The notes beneath the pieces are model-generated. The model was not told where the DNA came from. It did not search any database and saw only the letters and a list, made by a program, of their open reading frames with translations. From Stenotrophomonas sp. BIO128-Bstrain (lineage in GTDB: Bacteria > Pseudomonadota > Gammaproteobacteria > Xanthomonadales > Xanthomonadaceae), in contig NZ_CP124620.1 of the NCBI RefSeq assembly GCF_030128875.1, positions 3,793,001-3,857,000 on the forward strand: a DNA stretch of 64,000 bases. The letters run 5' to 3'. The position numbers and the translations under genes were made by a program. How positions within the stretch are numbered: the stretch's first letter is position 1; each line of letters begins with the position of its first letter. This document shows positions 1 to 12,814 of the stretch, in pieces.

Positions 1-1
1 T

Positions 2-2638
<2,637 letters not shown>

Positions 2639-2686
2639 CCGGGGTCAAGGCGCCGGCCCCGCGCCGGCGCCGCACATCCCACCGCT

Positions 2687-4211
<1,525 letters not shown>

Positions 4212-4294
4212 CGGCGCCGTTGCGGTGCCGGGGTGAGGCGATGCCGGGCGCGTCGCCTCGCGCCCGGGCCCTCACGTACTGCGCGTGCGGCCGC

Positions 4295-4591
4295 TCAGGC
4301 GGCGCGCGATACCGCCGGTACCGGCGTCTGACGCACGCCGGCGCGCTCGATCTCCAGTGCCATCAGCAGCTCGATGTTGTCCAGCTGGTCGCGGATGCGG
4401 CGGTTGCTGACCACATCATCGTGGCCGCGGCCCATGTGTGCATCGAGCATGCGCGCCAGCCCGGCCAGCAGCACCTCGGCATCGGCCTGGGGCGCCTCGC
4501 GCAGCACCGTGGCCAGCGCGCGGATGCGGCGGCCCGTCTCCGAGGCGGCTGGCGAAGATGAGGAGACGGCGGGGGAAGGGGGGAGGGTCAT
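4295..4591 (-). CDS. Small hypothetical protein, 98 residues
   Basis: I do not recognise this protein. It has a Ser/Pro-rich N-terminus (MTLPPSPAVSSSSPAAS) and then an acidic and hydrophobic helical stretch with the phrases LLAGLARMLDAHMGRGHDD and RDQLDNIELLMALEIERAG. There is no signal peptide or membrane segment. The ATG at 4591 is preferred over an upstream in-frame codon at 4654 because an AGGAAA stretch lies about ten bases before it and the upstream residues look like untranslated leader. It converges with gltD and is transcribed away from the methylglyoxal-synthase-like gene. Codon use matches its surroundings, so it is probably a real short gene restricted to this bacterial group. Confidence 0.6.
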   Translation of the reverse strand: MTLPPSPAVSSSSPAASETGRRIRALATVLREAPQADAEVLLAGLARMLDAHMGRGHDDVVSNRRIRDQLDNIELLMALEIERAGVRQTPVPAVSRAA

Positions 4592-4765
4592 GGCAGGGGG
4601 TTTCCTGATTGACGGACGACCACCACTGTCGGATACGGCCCCTCCCGAGACCATGCAACAACTACGAAACTGCGTGAAGACGCGTGATCTCCATCACTGT
4701 TCGACGCTTGCTTCCCCGCAACCTGGGCGGATTACACTGGCGCGGCCTTTCTCTGGACTGCCCTC

Positions 4766-5638
4766 ATGCGCATCGGCCTGGCCGCGAACCGCCTGCACCA
4801 CCACGACAAGCACGCCGCGTTGTTCCGCTGGCTGCGCGCCAGCGATACCGGCCTGCGCGAACTGGGTGTCGAGCTGCATGCGGTCGGGCGCACCTTCGAT
4901 GCGATCCAGCGGCTGGGCTTCCTGCAGGACTTCGCGCCGCTGCGCCGCTACCCGAATGGGCGCGAGGGCGGCCTGATGAAGCTGGTCGCCGAGGTGGTGG
5001 GCATGGGCACGCCGGAGCGCACCCTGGACGGTGCCATCTATCTGATGGACCCGGTCGACCCGTCCTCGGTCTTTCCCGAAGCGACCGCGCTCAAGCGCCA
5101 GTGCGTGATCCACGGCAAACCCTTCATCTCCACCGTCGCCACCGCGCGCGACTGGGTGGAAGTCGAGCGCCTGCACGCTGGCCTCGCGCCGGACCCGGGC
5201 GCCGATGATCTGCACGCTTTCGAGCAGCACACGCTGGCCTTGATCGCGCACGACGCGATGAAGCCGGCGATGCTGGCCTTCGCCGACGAGCATTTCCAGG
5301 TGCTGTCACGCTTCCGCAACCGGGTCGGCACCGGCACTACCGGCCAGCGCCTCAATGAACTGGCGTGGAGCCGCGGCTGGCCACAGGGCGAGGAATGGGT
5401 GACGCGCTACCAGAGCGGCCCGATGGGCGGTGATGCGCAGATCGCCGACCGCGTGCTGGAAGGCCATTGCCAGCGCGCGATCTTCTTCGAGGACCCGCAC
5501 GTGGCTCGCCAGCACGAAGCTGACATCCAGCTGCTGGAGCGTGCCGTCACCACCGTGACCGATCAGGCCGTGTGCATCACCGCGCCGCGCGTGGCGGCGC
5601 GCTGGGCGCAGGCGGCCGCGTTGCGGATGGGGAACTGA
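4766..5638 (+). CDS. Methylglyoxal-synthase-like protein with a duplicated MGS fold
   Basis: Methylglyoxal synthase turns dihydroxyacetone phosphate into methylglyoxal and phosphate, a bypass of lower glycolysis. The C-terminal half (about residues 150-280) matches the family: LALIAHDAMKPAML (His-Asp pair), GTGTTGQ (phosphate binding), SGPMGGDAQIAD (the motif with the catalytic Asp), and IFFEDP. The family norm is about 150 residues; this protein has 290. The N-terminal half aligns by eye to the same fold (IGLAANRLHHHDKH at the start, GRTFDAI where GTTG should be, PNGREGG where SGPMGGD should be, LDGAIYLMDPVDPSS, then FISTVATARDWV). So it appears to be an internal duplication with a degenerate first copy. 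Whether it is an active synthase or a regulated variant cannot be told from sequence. Confidence 0.85.
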   Translation: MRIGLAANRLHHHDKHAALFRWLRASDTGLRELGVELHAVGRTFDAIQRLGFLQDFAPLRRYPNGREGGLMKLVAEVVGMGTPERTLDGAIYLMDPVDPSSVFPEATALKRQCVIHGKPFISTVATARDWVEVERLHAGLAPDPGADDLHAFEQHTLALIAHDAMKPAMLAFADEHFQVLSRFRNRVGTGTTGQRLNELAWSRGWPQGEEWVTRYQSGPMGGDAQIADRVLEGHCQRAIFFEDPHVARQHEADIQLLERAVTTVTDQAVCITAPRVAARWAQAAALRMGN

Positions 5639-5654
5639 CGGAACCGTCGCACCG

Positions 5655-5672
5655 GTAGTGCCGGCCGCTGGG
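5655..5672 (+). repeat. Partial SMAG-like element
   Basis: GTAGTGCCGGCCGCTGGG repeats the first half of the elements at 2687-2744, but the second half of the palindrome is missing. It sits between two convergent genes and looks like a decayed copy. Confidence 0.55.
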
Positions 5673-5692
5673 AGCACGCGTTGCCGCCGCCG

Positions 5693-6481
5693 TTACGGTG
5701 TCGGGGTCAGCAGCTGCCGCAGCGTGGCCTTGAGGCGCCGCCCTTCGAGCTGGAAGTAATCCCGCTCGGCGTGCCACGCCGGGAAGCGCTTCTCCACTTC
5801 GGCCCAGAATGCCGGGGAGTGATTGGCCTGGATCAGGTGGCAGAGCTCGTGCACCAGCACGTACTCAAAGGCCGAGGGCCGCCCCAGCACCAGGGCCAGA
5901 TCCAGCGCCATGCTGCCGTCCGGCGCCAGCGAACCCCATTGCGAGGACATCACCTTCAGCCGCAGCCGCGCCGGTGCACGTGGCAGGCCGGGCAGGTAGC
6001 GCGGCAGCCACTGGCCGACGTCGGCACGCGTCTGTGCTTCATAGAACTCGCGCAGGGTGCGGCGCAGGGTGGCGTCGGTCCCGCGCGCGGGCCAGTGCAG
6101 GCAGGCACCGCGCTCGTCCACCCGCAGCGTGGCGTAGCGGCCGGCTTCCCAGCGCAGCGGCAGCAGTTCGCCGCGCAACGGCAGCACACCCGGCTCGCCG
6201 ATCACCAGCGGTGGCGGGAGGTTGGTGGCTTGGTAGCCGCGCAGCTGTTCGGACAACCAGCCGCGATGCTGCTCGAGGAAACGCTCGCCCATCACCAGGC
6301 TGGCGCGCGGCGGCAGGGTCAGCCGGACACCGCGCTCATCGACACTCAGCTTGATCCGGCGCGCCCGCGGATCGCGCACCCGCAGCACGTCGATCTCGGC
6401 ATCCTCCAGGCGCAGCCGTACCGTATCGCGCTGCAGCGTGCTGACAGCCGGCGAAATCAGGCGGCGGAGGAATCCGGACAT
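5693..6481 (-). CDS. YgjP-like (DUF45) M48-type metallopeptidase
   Basis: This 262-residue protein belongs to the YgjP/DUF45 family of predicted zinc peptidases. The zinc site is visible as HELCH (about residue 212) inside YVLVHELCHLIQANHS, with the downstream EVEKRFPAW typical of the family. The N-terminal part carries the RRIKLSVDERGVRLTLPP beta-rich segment usual in these proteins. No signal peptide is seen, so it should be cytoplasmic. The substrate is not known for the family in general. It is convergent with the methylglyoxal-synthase-like gene and lies 57 bases downstream of rdgC, on the same strand. The ATG at 6481 is the first start in frame. Confidence 0.88.
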   Translation of the reverse strand: MSGFLRRLISPAVSTLQRDTVRLRLEDAEIDVLRVRDPRARRIKLSVDERGVRLTLPPRASLVMGERFLEQHRGWLSEQLRGYQATNLPPPLVIGEPGVLPLRGELLPLRWEAGRYATLRVDERGACLHWPARGTDATLRRTLREFYEAQTRADVGQWLPRYLPGLPRAPARLRLKVMSSQWGSLAPDGSMALDLALVLGRPSAFEYVLVHELCHLIQANHSPAFWAEVEKRFPAWHAERDYFQLEGRRLKATLRQLLTPTP

Positions 6482-6538
6482 GGGTACAGCATAGCGCCGG
6501 CCGTGACCGGCGCATGACTGGGGACTGATCGGTACCGG

Positions 6539-7444
6539 TCAGTCCGCCTTGCTCAGCTTGAAGGCCTCTTCCAGCAGCAGGAACAGGCGGCGCACTTCAC
6601 CGCTCTGCAGGGCGAAACGGGCGTCCAGTTCGGCGCGGCGGCCGTCATCGTCGGCATGCTCGAGCTGGTCCAGCGCACCATCCAGGAATTTCAGCTTGCG
6701 CACGATCAGGTCGTCGCCCAGCACGAAGGACAGGTTGTCCTCGAACACCAGGGCCAGCTTGGTCACCTGCTTGCCGGCGTCCAGGTGCTTGTCGATCTCG
6801 TCGCAGCGCAGTTCCTGGTGCTGGCACTTGACCACCGCACCGCCCTCGGCCGGGTCCTTCATCTCGCACTCTTCGCCCAGGCTCAGGCCGGTCGGCAGGG
6901 GTTCGCCGGCGATCCAGCCGGTGAGGATCGAGCGCGGCGCTACTTCGGCGTTCAACGGCATCGCCGGGAAGCTGCCGAGCAGGCCACGGATGTCGGACAT
7001 CATGTTCTCGCCCTTCTTGCTGCTCGAGCAGTCCACCGCCACGTAGCCGTGGGTCAGGTCGATCAGCGCATCGGTACGCGAGCTCTTCACGAAGGCGCGC
7101 GGCATCAGTTCGTGCAGCAGGTCGTCCTTCATGCGCTTGCGCTCGCGGCCGCCGGGCTTGCGGCCTTCCTTCTCTTCGATCTCCTCGAGCTTGCGGGCCA
7201 GCAGATCATTGACCACCGCGCCCGGCAGGATCTTGTCCTCACCGCCAACGGTCAGCCACAGCGCATCGCCGACGCGGTGCGAGAACACGGCTTTTTCTTC
7301 ACGGCCGAACGGCGAGATGAAGCCGCGCGAATTCATTTCAAGCGGACCGACCGGCTTGAGCAGCACCTGCGGCAGCAGGGTGTCCACTTCGGAAAAATCG
7401 GTGGCGGTCGGGAAGCGGAACAGCGTCAGGTTGCGAAAGAACAT
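6539..7444 (-). CDS. rdgC: Recombination-associated protein RdgC
   Basis: RdgC is a ring-forming, sequence-independent DNA-binding protein that modulates RecA-dependent recombination. The 301-residue length is typical. Recognisable phrases are MFFRNLTLFRF at the N-terminus, LLPQVLLKPVGPLEMNSRGF, and FVLGDDLIVRKLKFLD in the C-terminal half. No membrane segments are present, consistent with a cytoplasmic, nucleoid-associated role. The ATG at 7444 begins exactly at the family's conserved N-terminus. It follows ttcA on the same strand with a gap of 50 bases, so the two may be co-transcribed, although no functional link is known to me. Confidence 0.96.
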   Translation of the reverse strand: MFFRNLTLFRFPTATDFSEVDTLLPQVLLKPVGPLEMNSRGFISPFGREEKAVFSHRVGDALWLTVGGEDKILPGAVVNDLLARKLEEIEEKEGRKPGGRERKRMKDDLLHELMPRAFVKSSRTDALIDLTHGYVAVDCSSSKKGENMMSDIRGLLGSFPAMPLNAEVAPRSILTGWIAGEPLPTGLSLGEECEMKDPAEGGAVVKCQHQELRCDEIDKHLDAGKQVTKLALVFEDNLSFVLGDDLIVRKLKFLDGALDQLEHADDDGRRAELDARFALQSGEVRRLFLLLEEAFKLSKAD

Positions 7445-7494
7445 GGACGTCCAGGGTAAGAGCGTGAAAGGAAGGGCGGGCGCACCGGCGTGGC

Positions 7495-8406
7495 TCAGGC
7501 CGGGCCGGGGGCGTGCCCGGGGTCGTGGGCAGTGCCGGCCCAGGCCGGCGGGTCGGGCAACGACGCGGCCGCGGCGCGCCCCAATGCCATGAAATCAAAC
7601 AGCGCCGGATCGGCCAGCTGCGAAGGATGGATGTTGCCCAGCGCGCGTGCGATCTGGTCGATGCGGCCGGGCTGGTCGCGCTCCCACTGCTGCAGCATCT
7701 GCTCCACCTGGCGGCGCTGCAGGGTGTCCTGGCTGCCACACAGGGTGCACGGAATGATCGGGAACGCGCGCGCCTGCGCGTAGGCGCTGATATCCGCTTC
7801 GCTCACATAGGCGAGCGGGCGGATCACGATGTGCTGGCCGTCGTCGCTGCGCAGCTTGGGCGGCATCGCCGAGAGCTTGGCGTGGTGGAACAGGTTGAGG
7901 AAGAACGTGGCCACGCTGTCGTCGCGGTGGTGGCCCAGCGCGATCCTGGTGAAGCCGTGTTCGGCCGCGTGCCGGTACAGCGCGCCACGGCGCAGGCGCG
8001 AGCACAGCGAACACATCGTGCGGCCTTCCGGGATCACCCTGCTGACCACCGAATAGGTGTCCTGCTCGATGATCTGGAACGGCACGCCGATCGAGGCCAG
8101 GTAGGTGGGCAGCACCTGCTCGGGAAAGCCCGGCTGCTTCTGGTCCAGGTTCACCGCGACCAGTTCGAACGGCACCGGCGCTTTTTTCTGCAGCTGCAGC
8201 AGGATGTCGAGCAGGGTGTAACTGTCCTTGCCACCGGACAGGCACACCATCACCTTGTCGCCCGCCTCGATCATGCCGAAGTCGGCGATCGCCTGGCCCA
8301 CCTGGCGCCGCAGCTGCCGTGCCAGGCGGTCCTGCACGCCGCCGGGCGCGCGCGGATCGCGGGCGCGCGGAACGGGATCGGGCAGACGGATGACAGCAGC
8401 GCTCAT
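7495..8406 (-). CDS. ttcA: tRNA 2-thiocytidine(32) synthetase TtcA
   Basis: TtcA adds sulfur to cytidine 32 of certain tRNAs using ATP and an Fe-S cluster. The PP-loop ATPase motif [12 protein letters not shown] lies near residue 56. The cluster cysteines are visible as CSLC followed by SRLRRGALY, and the later IPCTLCGSQ. Length (303) is normal. The start at 8406 gives [14 protein letters not shown], an unremarkable N-terminal extension before the conserved core. It is divergent from ydcH; the 105-base space between them should hold both promoters. The final residues are Pro/Ala rich ([11 protein letters not shown]), which is not conserved in the family as far as I know. Confidence 0.96.
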   Translation of the reverse strand: MSAAVIRLPDPVPRARDPRAPGGVQDRLARQLRRQVGQAIADFGMIEAGDKVMVCLSGGKDSYTLLDILLQLQKKAPVPFELVAVNLDQKQPGFPEQVLPTYLASIGVPFQIIEQDTYSVVSRVIPEGRTMCSLCSRLRRGALYRHAAEHGFTRIALGHHRDDSVATFFLNLFHHAKLSAMPPKLRSDDGQHIVIRPLAYVSEADISAYAQARAFPIIPCTLCGSQDTLQRRQVEQMLQQWERDQPGRIDQIARALGNIHPSQLADPALFDFMALGRAAAASLPDPPAWAGTAHDPGHAPGPA

Positions 8407-8511
8407 CCCTTCATTCTACCGGCTGGGGCGCACCCTCACAGGGGCCGGGAAGTGACTGCGTTCACTCCCGGCGGTCACCGCAGATGTGTATGCTCGGCGC
8501 TTGTGGACACC

Positions 8512-8706
8512 ATGACACCCACCGATATCAGTGCCCGCCTTGCCGCGCTCCGGCAGGAGCACCGTGCGCTGGATGAGCAGATCCTGGGCATGGCCGCCAA
8601 CGGCGACGATGAGCTGGAGGCCAAGCGCCTGAAGCGGCGCAAGCTGCAGCTGAAGGACTGCATCGCCAAGCTCGAAGACATGTTGATTCCAGACGAGCCG
8701 GCGTAG
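8512..8706 (+). CDS. ydcH: YdcH/DUF465 family small coiled-coil protein
   Basis: A 64-residue cytoplasmic protein of the DUF465 (YdcH) family, whose role is unknown. The sequence is almost all helix with a heptad-like pattern: ISARLAALRQEHRALDEQI, then the family signature of a basic KRLKRRKLQLKD block and a final AKLEDML. The ATG at 8512 is favoured because the family begins just before this helix; a GTG at 8503 would add three residues. Its TAG stop is part of the GTAG end of a SMAG repeat, so the repeat abuts or replaced the original gene end. Confidence 0.88.
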   Translation: MTPTDISARLAALRQEHRALDEQILGMAANGDDELEAKRLKRRKLQLKDCIAKLEDMLIPDEPA

Positions 8707-8726
8707 AGCCGACCGTTGGTCGGCTG
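8703..8726 (+). repeat. SMAG palindrome overlapping the ydcH stop codon
   Basis: The element starts GTAG and continues with a perfect inverted repeat AGCCGACC-GTT-GGTCGGCT. The TAG of ydcH is inside it. This core recurs, in either orientation, in several other spacers of this window. Confidence 0.9.
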
Positions 8727-8842
8727 CTGTTGCTCCCGGCGGCATGAACCCTTGGCGTGAGGCTTCGGACGGTGGTCAGCGTCGGTCAGCCGGGGCACGC
8801 CGTGTTGCCCGGTCTCCGGACGCTTGTGCCGCGCTTGCGCGC

Positions 8843-8868
8843 GGGTACCGACCAACGGTCGGTACCTA
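8843..8868 (-). repeat. SMAG-type palindrome, opposite orientation
   Basis: GGTACCGACC-AAC-GGTCGGTACC is a perfect inverted repeat ending in CTAC, the complement of GTAG. It faces the element at 8703-8726 across about 120 bases. Confidence 0.85.
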
Positions 8869-8892
8869 CGAATTGCTGGCGAACGCAACAAG

Positions 8893-8965
8893 ATCCGGAT
8901 ACGCCCGGATGCGCCCGGTGCGCCCGATGCGTCGGATACGGCCGGATACGTCGGATACGTCGGAT
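8893..8965. repeat. Degenerate 9-10 bp tandem repeat (minisatellite)
   Basis: About eight units of the form CGGATACGT, CGGATACGGC, CCGGATGCGC and CCGGTGCGC follow each other just beyond the plsB stop codon. The rightmost units are the most alike (CGGATACGT twice). It is outside any supported gene. Confidence 0.8.
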
Positions 8966-8981
8966 CGACGACGTGCCGTCG

Positions 8982-11696
8982 TCAATCCGTGCTGACCGGC
9001 TCTTCCGGCTTTGCTGCTTCCGGGCTGACACGCTCGATGGTGTGGCGCAGTTCGCGGCCGAGGATGAACTTCGCATCCTTGGCCCACGCATCCAGGCGCG
9101 CATCGAACAGCAGCTTGCTGTTTTCATCCGGCCACACCAGGCGCAGCTCGCGCAGCTTCTGGATGAAGCCGCGGAACAGGGTGCGGTCGAAGAATTCCGG
9201 CGCGGCCGGCGCATAGAGCAGGCTCAGGCGCTGCGCGGCCTGCTGGCAGAGGCTTTCCAGCTCGGCTGCGCCCAGCGTGCCGGGGCCGTTCTTCACCAGC
9301 ACCGAGATCGCGATGTAATAACGCTCGAACGCCTGCTGCAGCGAATGGCCGATCGCACGCAGGCGGAAGACTTCATCGGTCTGCCCGGTGTTGCGCGCCA
9401 GGATGCCGCCGTCGTCGTCGTTGATGTTCTGCAGCAGCCCTTCGCGCACGAACACGTTGATGGTCTGCTCGATGCGCTGGGCGAACTCGTCTTCGGTCCA
9501 CGGCAGGAACAGCTCGGCCTGCAGGAACGGGTACACCGTACGGCCCAGCTGGACCAGCCCGGTGCGGCTCATGCGGCGGTTGTTCTGGAAGCAGCAGGCC
9601 ACCCACGAGGAGGCGGTGAACAGATGGATGACGTTGTTGCGGAAGTAGCTCAGCAGCACCGCGGTATCGCCGCTCACACTGAGCACATCGCCGAGCGGAT
9701 GCTTGATGCGGGTGAGGACGTTGATCTCCTCGGCGTGGGCGATGATCCGCTCCGGCGAGTGCGGGGTCACCGTCACCCGGTCCGAGTACGGCATCTCCAC
9801 CAACAGGGTCTTGCACAGTTCGATCTGCGCGATCAGGTCCGCCTCGCCCATCGCATGCTTGGGCGTGGACAGCAGCGCCAGCGCGAGCAGGTTGATCGGA
9901 TTGACGTCGGCGGCGCCGTTGATATGCACCTGGATGCGTTCGGCCAGGTGATCCACCGTGCCGGACAGCCACGAGGGCTTCTCGTCTTCGCCGACCGGCT
10001 GGCCGTTCCACTCCGGCGCACGCTGGGCGAGCACGTCGTTGAGCGCGATCGGCTCGCCGAAGTTCACCACCACCTGGCCGTAGTTCTGCTTGAGCACCTT
10101 GGGGATCGACCACAGCAGGGACCAGATCGATTCCTTCTCCTTCGGCCGGCCGGACAGTTCGTCCAGGTAGCTGCCGCCTTCCATCAGCTTTTCATAGCCG
10201 ATGTAGACCGGCTGGAACAGCACCGGCTTGCGCGGCTGGCGCAGGAACGCGCGCAGCGTCATCGAGATCATGCCGCCCTTGGGCTGCAGCAGGCGCCCGG
10301 TGCGCGAGCGGCCGCCTTCGACGAAGTACTCGATCGAGTAACCGCCGGCGACCAGCTGCGCCACGTATTCGCTGAGCACCGCCGAGTACAGCGCGTTGCC
10401 GCGGATCGAACGGCGGATGAAGAACGCACCGCCCTTGCGCAGCAGCGTGCCGACCACCGGCAGGTTCAGGTTGATGCCGGCGACGATGTGCGGCGGCACG
10501 ATGCCGCGGTCGTACAGCAGGTAGGACAGCAGCAGGTAGTCCATGTGGCTGCGGTGGCTGGGCACGTAGACCACTTCGTGCCCGGGCGCGGCGGCCTTGA
10601 ACTTGTCCAGGTGGTGGACCAGCACGCCGGCGTAGATGCGGTTCCAGACATGGCTGAGCATGAAGCTGGCCGAACGCACCACGGGACTGGAGTAGTCCGC
10701 CGCGATTTCCCACGCGTAGGCGTGGGCTTTCTTCCAGGCATCGGCCGGCTTGGAGTTGTCGCGCTTGGCCTGCGAGGCGATCGCTTCGCGCACGGTGTCC
10801 GCGTCGAGCACCTTGTCCACCAGCAGGCGGCGGGTCGACAGGTCCGGCCCGATCACCGATTCGCGGATGCGGCGGAAATGGGTGCGCAGCACGCGCTGCA
10901 GCTTGCGCACGGTGCGCTCGGGGTCCAGCCCCTCATCGACCGTGGTGCGCAGCGAGATCGGCGGGGCGAAGCGCACGATCGTGCTGCGGCCGTTGAGCAG
11001 CACCGCCAACAGGCGACGGAAGCGACCCACCAGGGCCCAGTTTTCGGAGAAGAGCACCGCGAACCAGCCGCTCTGCTTGTCCGGCGCGCGGCCGACGAAG
11101 ATCGAGACCGGCACCAGGTGTACGTCCAGCTCGCCGCGGGCGCGGTGCGCCTGCAGGACCTTGGCCAGCGAGTCGGAGTGGGTCTTGGCGCCACGCTGCT
11201 CGGGGATCAGCGAGTTGCTGCTGCTCCGGCGCGACAGGGCCAGGTAGGCGCGCTTGCGCCCGGTCGGGTCACCGGCGATGGGCACCAGCGGCGATGGCAG
11301 GCCGGCCTCGCGGCAGGCCTTGTCCAGGATCAGCGCGTTGGACAGGCCGTAGTCCTCCAGCACGTAGACCACCGGCCGGCCATCGTTGTACTGGCCGGGA
11401 TGTTCGGGTTCGATCTTCAGCGACAGCCACGGCTCGACCAGGCGGCCGAGCAGGCGCGACCACCACGGCGGGCGGCCGCTGGGCGCGCGGGTGCCGGGCA
11501 CGATCGCCGACGGCACGATGGCCGCCGGCTCCGCATCGACGGCAACGGCCTCCGCGGGCGCGCCAGCGGCCGGCGGGACCGGGGCGGCAGCACCGTCGGA
11601 CGGCACGGTAGCGGGCGACGAGGACGTGGCGTCCGGCGTCTTGGGCGGCTCTTCGCCGGGGAAAGGCAGGGGATTCTGGTTCGGCATCGGCTTCAT
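8982..11696 (-). CDS. plsB: Glycerol-3-phosphate 1-O-acyltransferase PlsB
   Basis: PlsB makes lysophosphatidic acid, the first step of phospholipid synthesis, at the inner membrane. The acyltransferase blocks are in order: HRSHMDYLLLSYLLYDRG (HX4D catalytic motif), GAFFIRRS, FVEGGRSRTGR (G3P binding) and PVYIGYEKLMEG. The protein is 904 residues, longer than the roughly 807 of the E. coli enzyme, because of a Pro/Ala-rich N-terminal extension (residues 1 to about 70) that looks disordered. The start ATG at 11696 overlaps the stop of the upstream lipoprotein gene as TAATG, which suggests translational coupling. It converges on ydcH across a repeat-filled spacer. Confidence 0.97.
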   Translation of the reverse strand: MKPMPNQNPLPFPGEEPPKTPDATSSSPATVPSDGAAAPVPPAAGAPAEAVAVDAEPAAIVPSAIVPGTRAPSGRPPWWSRLLGRLVEPWLSLKIEPEHPGQYNDGRPVVYVLEDYGLSNALILDKACREAGLPSPLVPIAGDPTGRKRAYLALSRRSSSNSLIPEQRGAKTHSDSLAKVLQAHRARGELDVHLVPVSIFVGRAPDKQSGWFAVLFSENWALVGRFRRLLAVLLNGRSTIVRFAPPISLRTTVDEGLDPERTVRKLQRVLRTHFRRIRESVIGPDLSTRRLLVDKVLDADTVREAIASQAKRDNSKPADAWKKAHAYAWEIAADYSSPVVRSASFMLSHVWNRIYAGVLVHHLDKFKAAAPGHEVVYVPSHRSHMDYLLLSYLLYDRGIVPPHIVAGINLNLPVVGTLLRKGGAFFIRRSIRGNALYSAVLSEYVAQLVAGGYSIEYFVEGGRSRTGRLLQPKGGMISMTLRAFLRQPRKPVLFQPVYIGYEKLMEGGSYLDELSGRPKEKESIWSLLWSIPKVLKQNYGQVVVNFGEPIALNDVLAQRAPEWNGQPVGEDEKPSWLSGTVDHLAERIQVHINGAADVNPINLLALALLSTPKHAMGEADLIAQIELCKTLLVEMPYSDRVTVTPHSPERIIAHAEEINVLTRIKHPLGDVLSVSGDTAVLLSYFRNNVIHLFTASSWVACCFQNNRRMSRTGLVQLGRTVYPFLQAELFLPWTEDEFAQRIEQTINVFVREGLLQNINDDDGGILARNTGQTDEVFRLRAIGHSLQQAFERYYIAISVLVKNGPGTLGAAELESLCQQAAQRLSLLYAPAAPEFFDRTLFRGFIQKLRELRLVWPDENSKLLFDARLDAWAKDAKFILGRELRHTIERVSPEAAKPEEPVSTD

Positions 11697-12664
11697 TATG
11701 GCTTAGCCGATGCGGAAGCATCGTCCTTGACCGCTGCAGCGGCTTCTGCCTCGGCCGCCTGGCGGGCGTCATGTTCAGCTTGTGCGGCGTCGGCGGCCTG
11801 CAGCAGCGCGTCGGTGTCTTCCAGCGTGCGGGTCACATACCAGTGGCCTTCGCGCCGGGTCATCCGCACCTGCGCTTCGATCTGCTCGCCGGCCAACGTG
11901 TACTGGATGCGCACCACGGCGTCGTCGCCGAGCTCGGAGGTCAGCTCGCCGCGCAGCCCGGTCAGCGCCTCATCCAGGGACAGCCCGTAGCTGGCCAGGG
12001 CCGTCTTGAAGGCTTTGATGAAGGGACTCAGCCGGCGCAGGCTCTCTTCCATGCCGGCCGCCTGCAGCTCCGCATCGGTGGACAGCCCGGCGGTGCGCGC
12101 GGTGGCCGTCAGCAGGGTGATGGTGGTCCTGGCCCGCTGCTTGTCCGTCAGTGGCGCGGCGGCAGCCCAGCGGCTCAGCGCGTTCACCACCTGGGTGTAA
12201 TGGGCGCGCTCGCTGTCGCTGTACTCGCTCTGGTTGCGCAGGTACTGCTCGCCGAACAGTCCCATCGAGTGGGCGGCTTGGCGGACCTGGGTCGCCTGGC
12301 CGGCGATCTGGGTATCGAACGAGCGCTGCAGCCGCTGCGGCGCATCCGGCCGCGACAGCGCGGCCAGCATCGGCAGCAACTGCCCATCCAGCGGCAGCTC
12401 GGTCAGCGGCCAGCGGCTGTGGCCCTGCCTCCACGCGCCCTGCAGGCGTGCGTACTGGCTCGGCGGCACCGCTGCCTTGGCATACCCGACCAGATCGTTG
12501 TCGGCGACCCGCTGGGCCAGCTGTTGCAGGGCCGCGACCGGCTCGGACGCCGGCGCGTCCGGATCGATCTGCTTGTCCTTGCAGGCACTGAGCAGCACCA
12601 ACCCGCACAGGGCCAGCGCCAACACCTGCCCTCGGTACTGCCACGGCTTCAACGACATGGACAT
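11696..12664 (-). CDS. Predicted lipoprotein of unknown function, coupled to plsB
   Basis: A protein of about 322 residues with a lipoprotein signal: hydrophobic VLALALCGLVLLSACKDK with lipobox LSAC. The mature part is mostly helical and Ala/Gln rich, and ends in a charged Ala-rich tail (AEAEAAAAVKDDASASAKP). I do not recognise a domain; the segment EQIEAQVRMTRREGHWYVTR resembles the DUF3828/NTF2-like style of small periplasmic folds, but that is only an impression. Starts at 12664 or 12658 are both possible; the frame open to 12757 would put a long basic leader before the signal and is unlikely. Its stop codon overlaps the plsB start. Confidence 0.78.
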   Translation of the reverse strand: MSMSLKPWQYRGQVLALALCGLVLLSACKDKQIDPDAPASEPVAALQQLAQRVADNDLVGYAKAAVPPSQYARLQGAWRQGHSRWPLTELPLDGQLLPMLAALSRPDAPQRLQRSFDTQIAGQATQVRQAAHSMGLFGEQYLRNQSEYSDSERAHYTQVVNALSRWAAAAPLTDKQRARTTITLLTATARTAGLSTDAELQAAGMEESLRRLSPFIKAFKTALASYGLSLDEALTGLRGELTSELGDDAVVRIQYTLAGEQIEAQVRMTRREGHWYVTRTLEDTDALLQAADAAQAEHDARQAAEAEAAAAVKDDASASAKP

Positions 12665-12770
12665 GAATTCGGACTCCCCGGACCGGTCCGCATCTTGCGG
12701 CCTGTTCGGTGACAGCGGCAAGCCGGCAGACCTGCCGACCCTGCGCTTTATGCGCAAGCCCTTGAATGTA

Positions 12771-12810
12771 CAGAAAAACCGGCGGTGACGGGGCAGCTCC
12801 GCCCCGTCAC
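12771..12810 (-). terminator. Rho-independent terminator after pyrF
   Basis: Read on the minus strand, GTGACGGGGC and GCCCCGTCAC form a perfect 10-bp stem with a six-base loop, followed after a few bases by TTTTTC. It lies just beyond the pyrF stop codon. Confidence 0.8.
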
Positions 12811-12814
12811 TGCC

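Noticed and set aside
8757..11990. A long open frame of more than 1000 codons on the plus strand opposite plsB
   Set aside because: It mirrors the high-GC codon pattern of plsB, has no recognisable domains and runs through the minisatellite and SMAG region. PlsB on the minus strand is certain.
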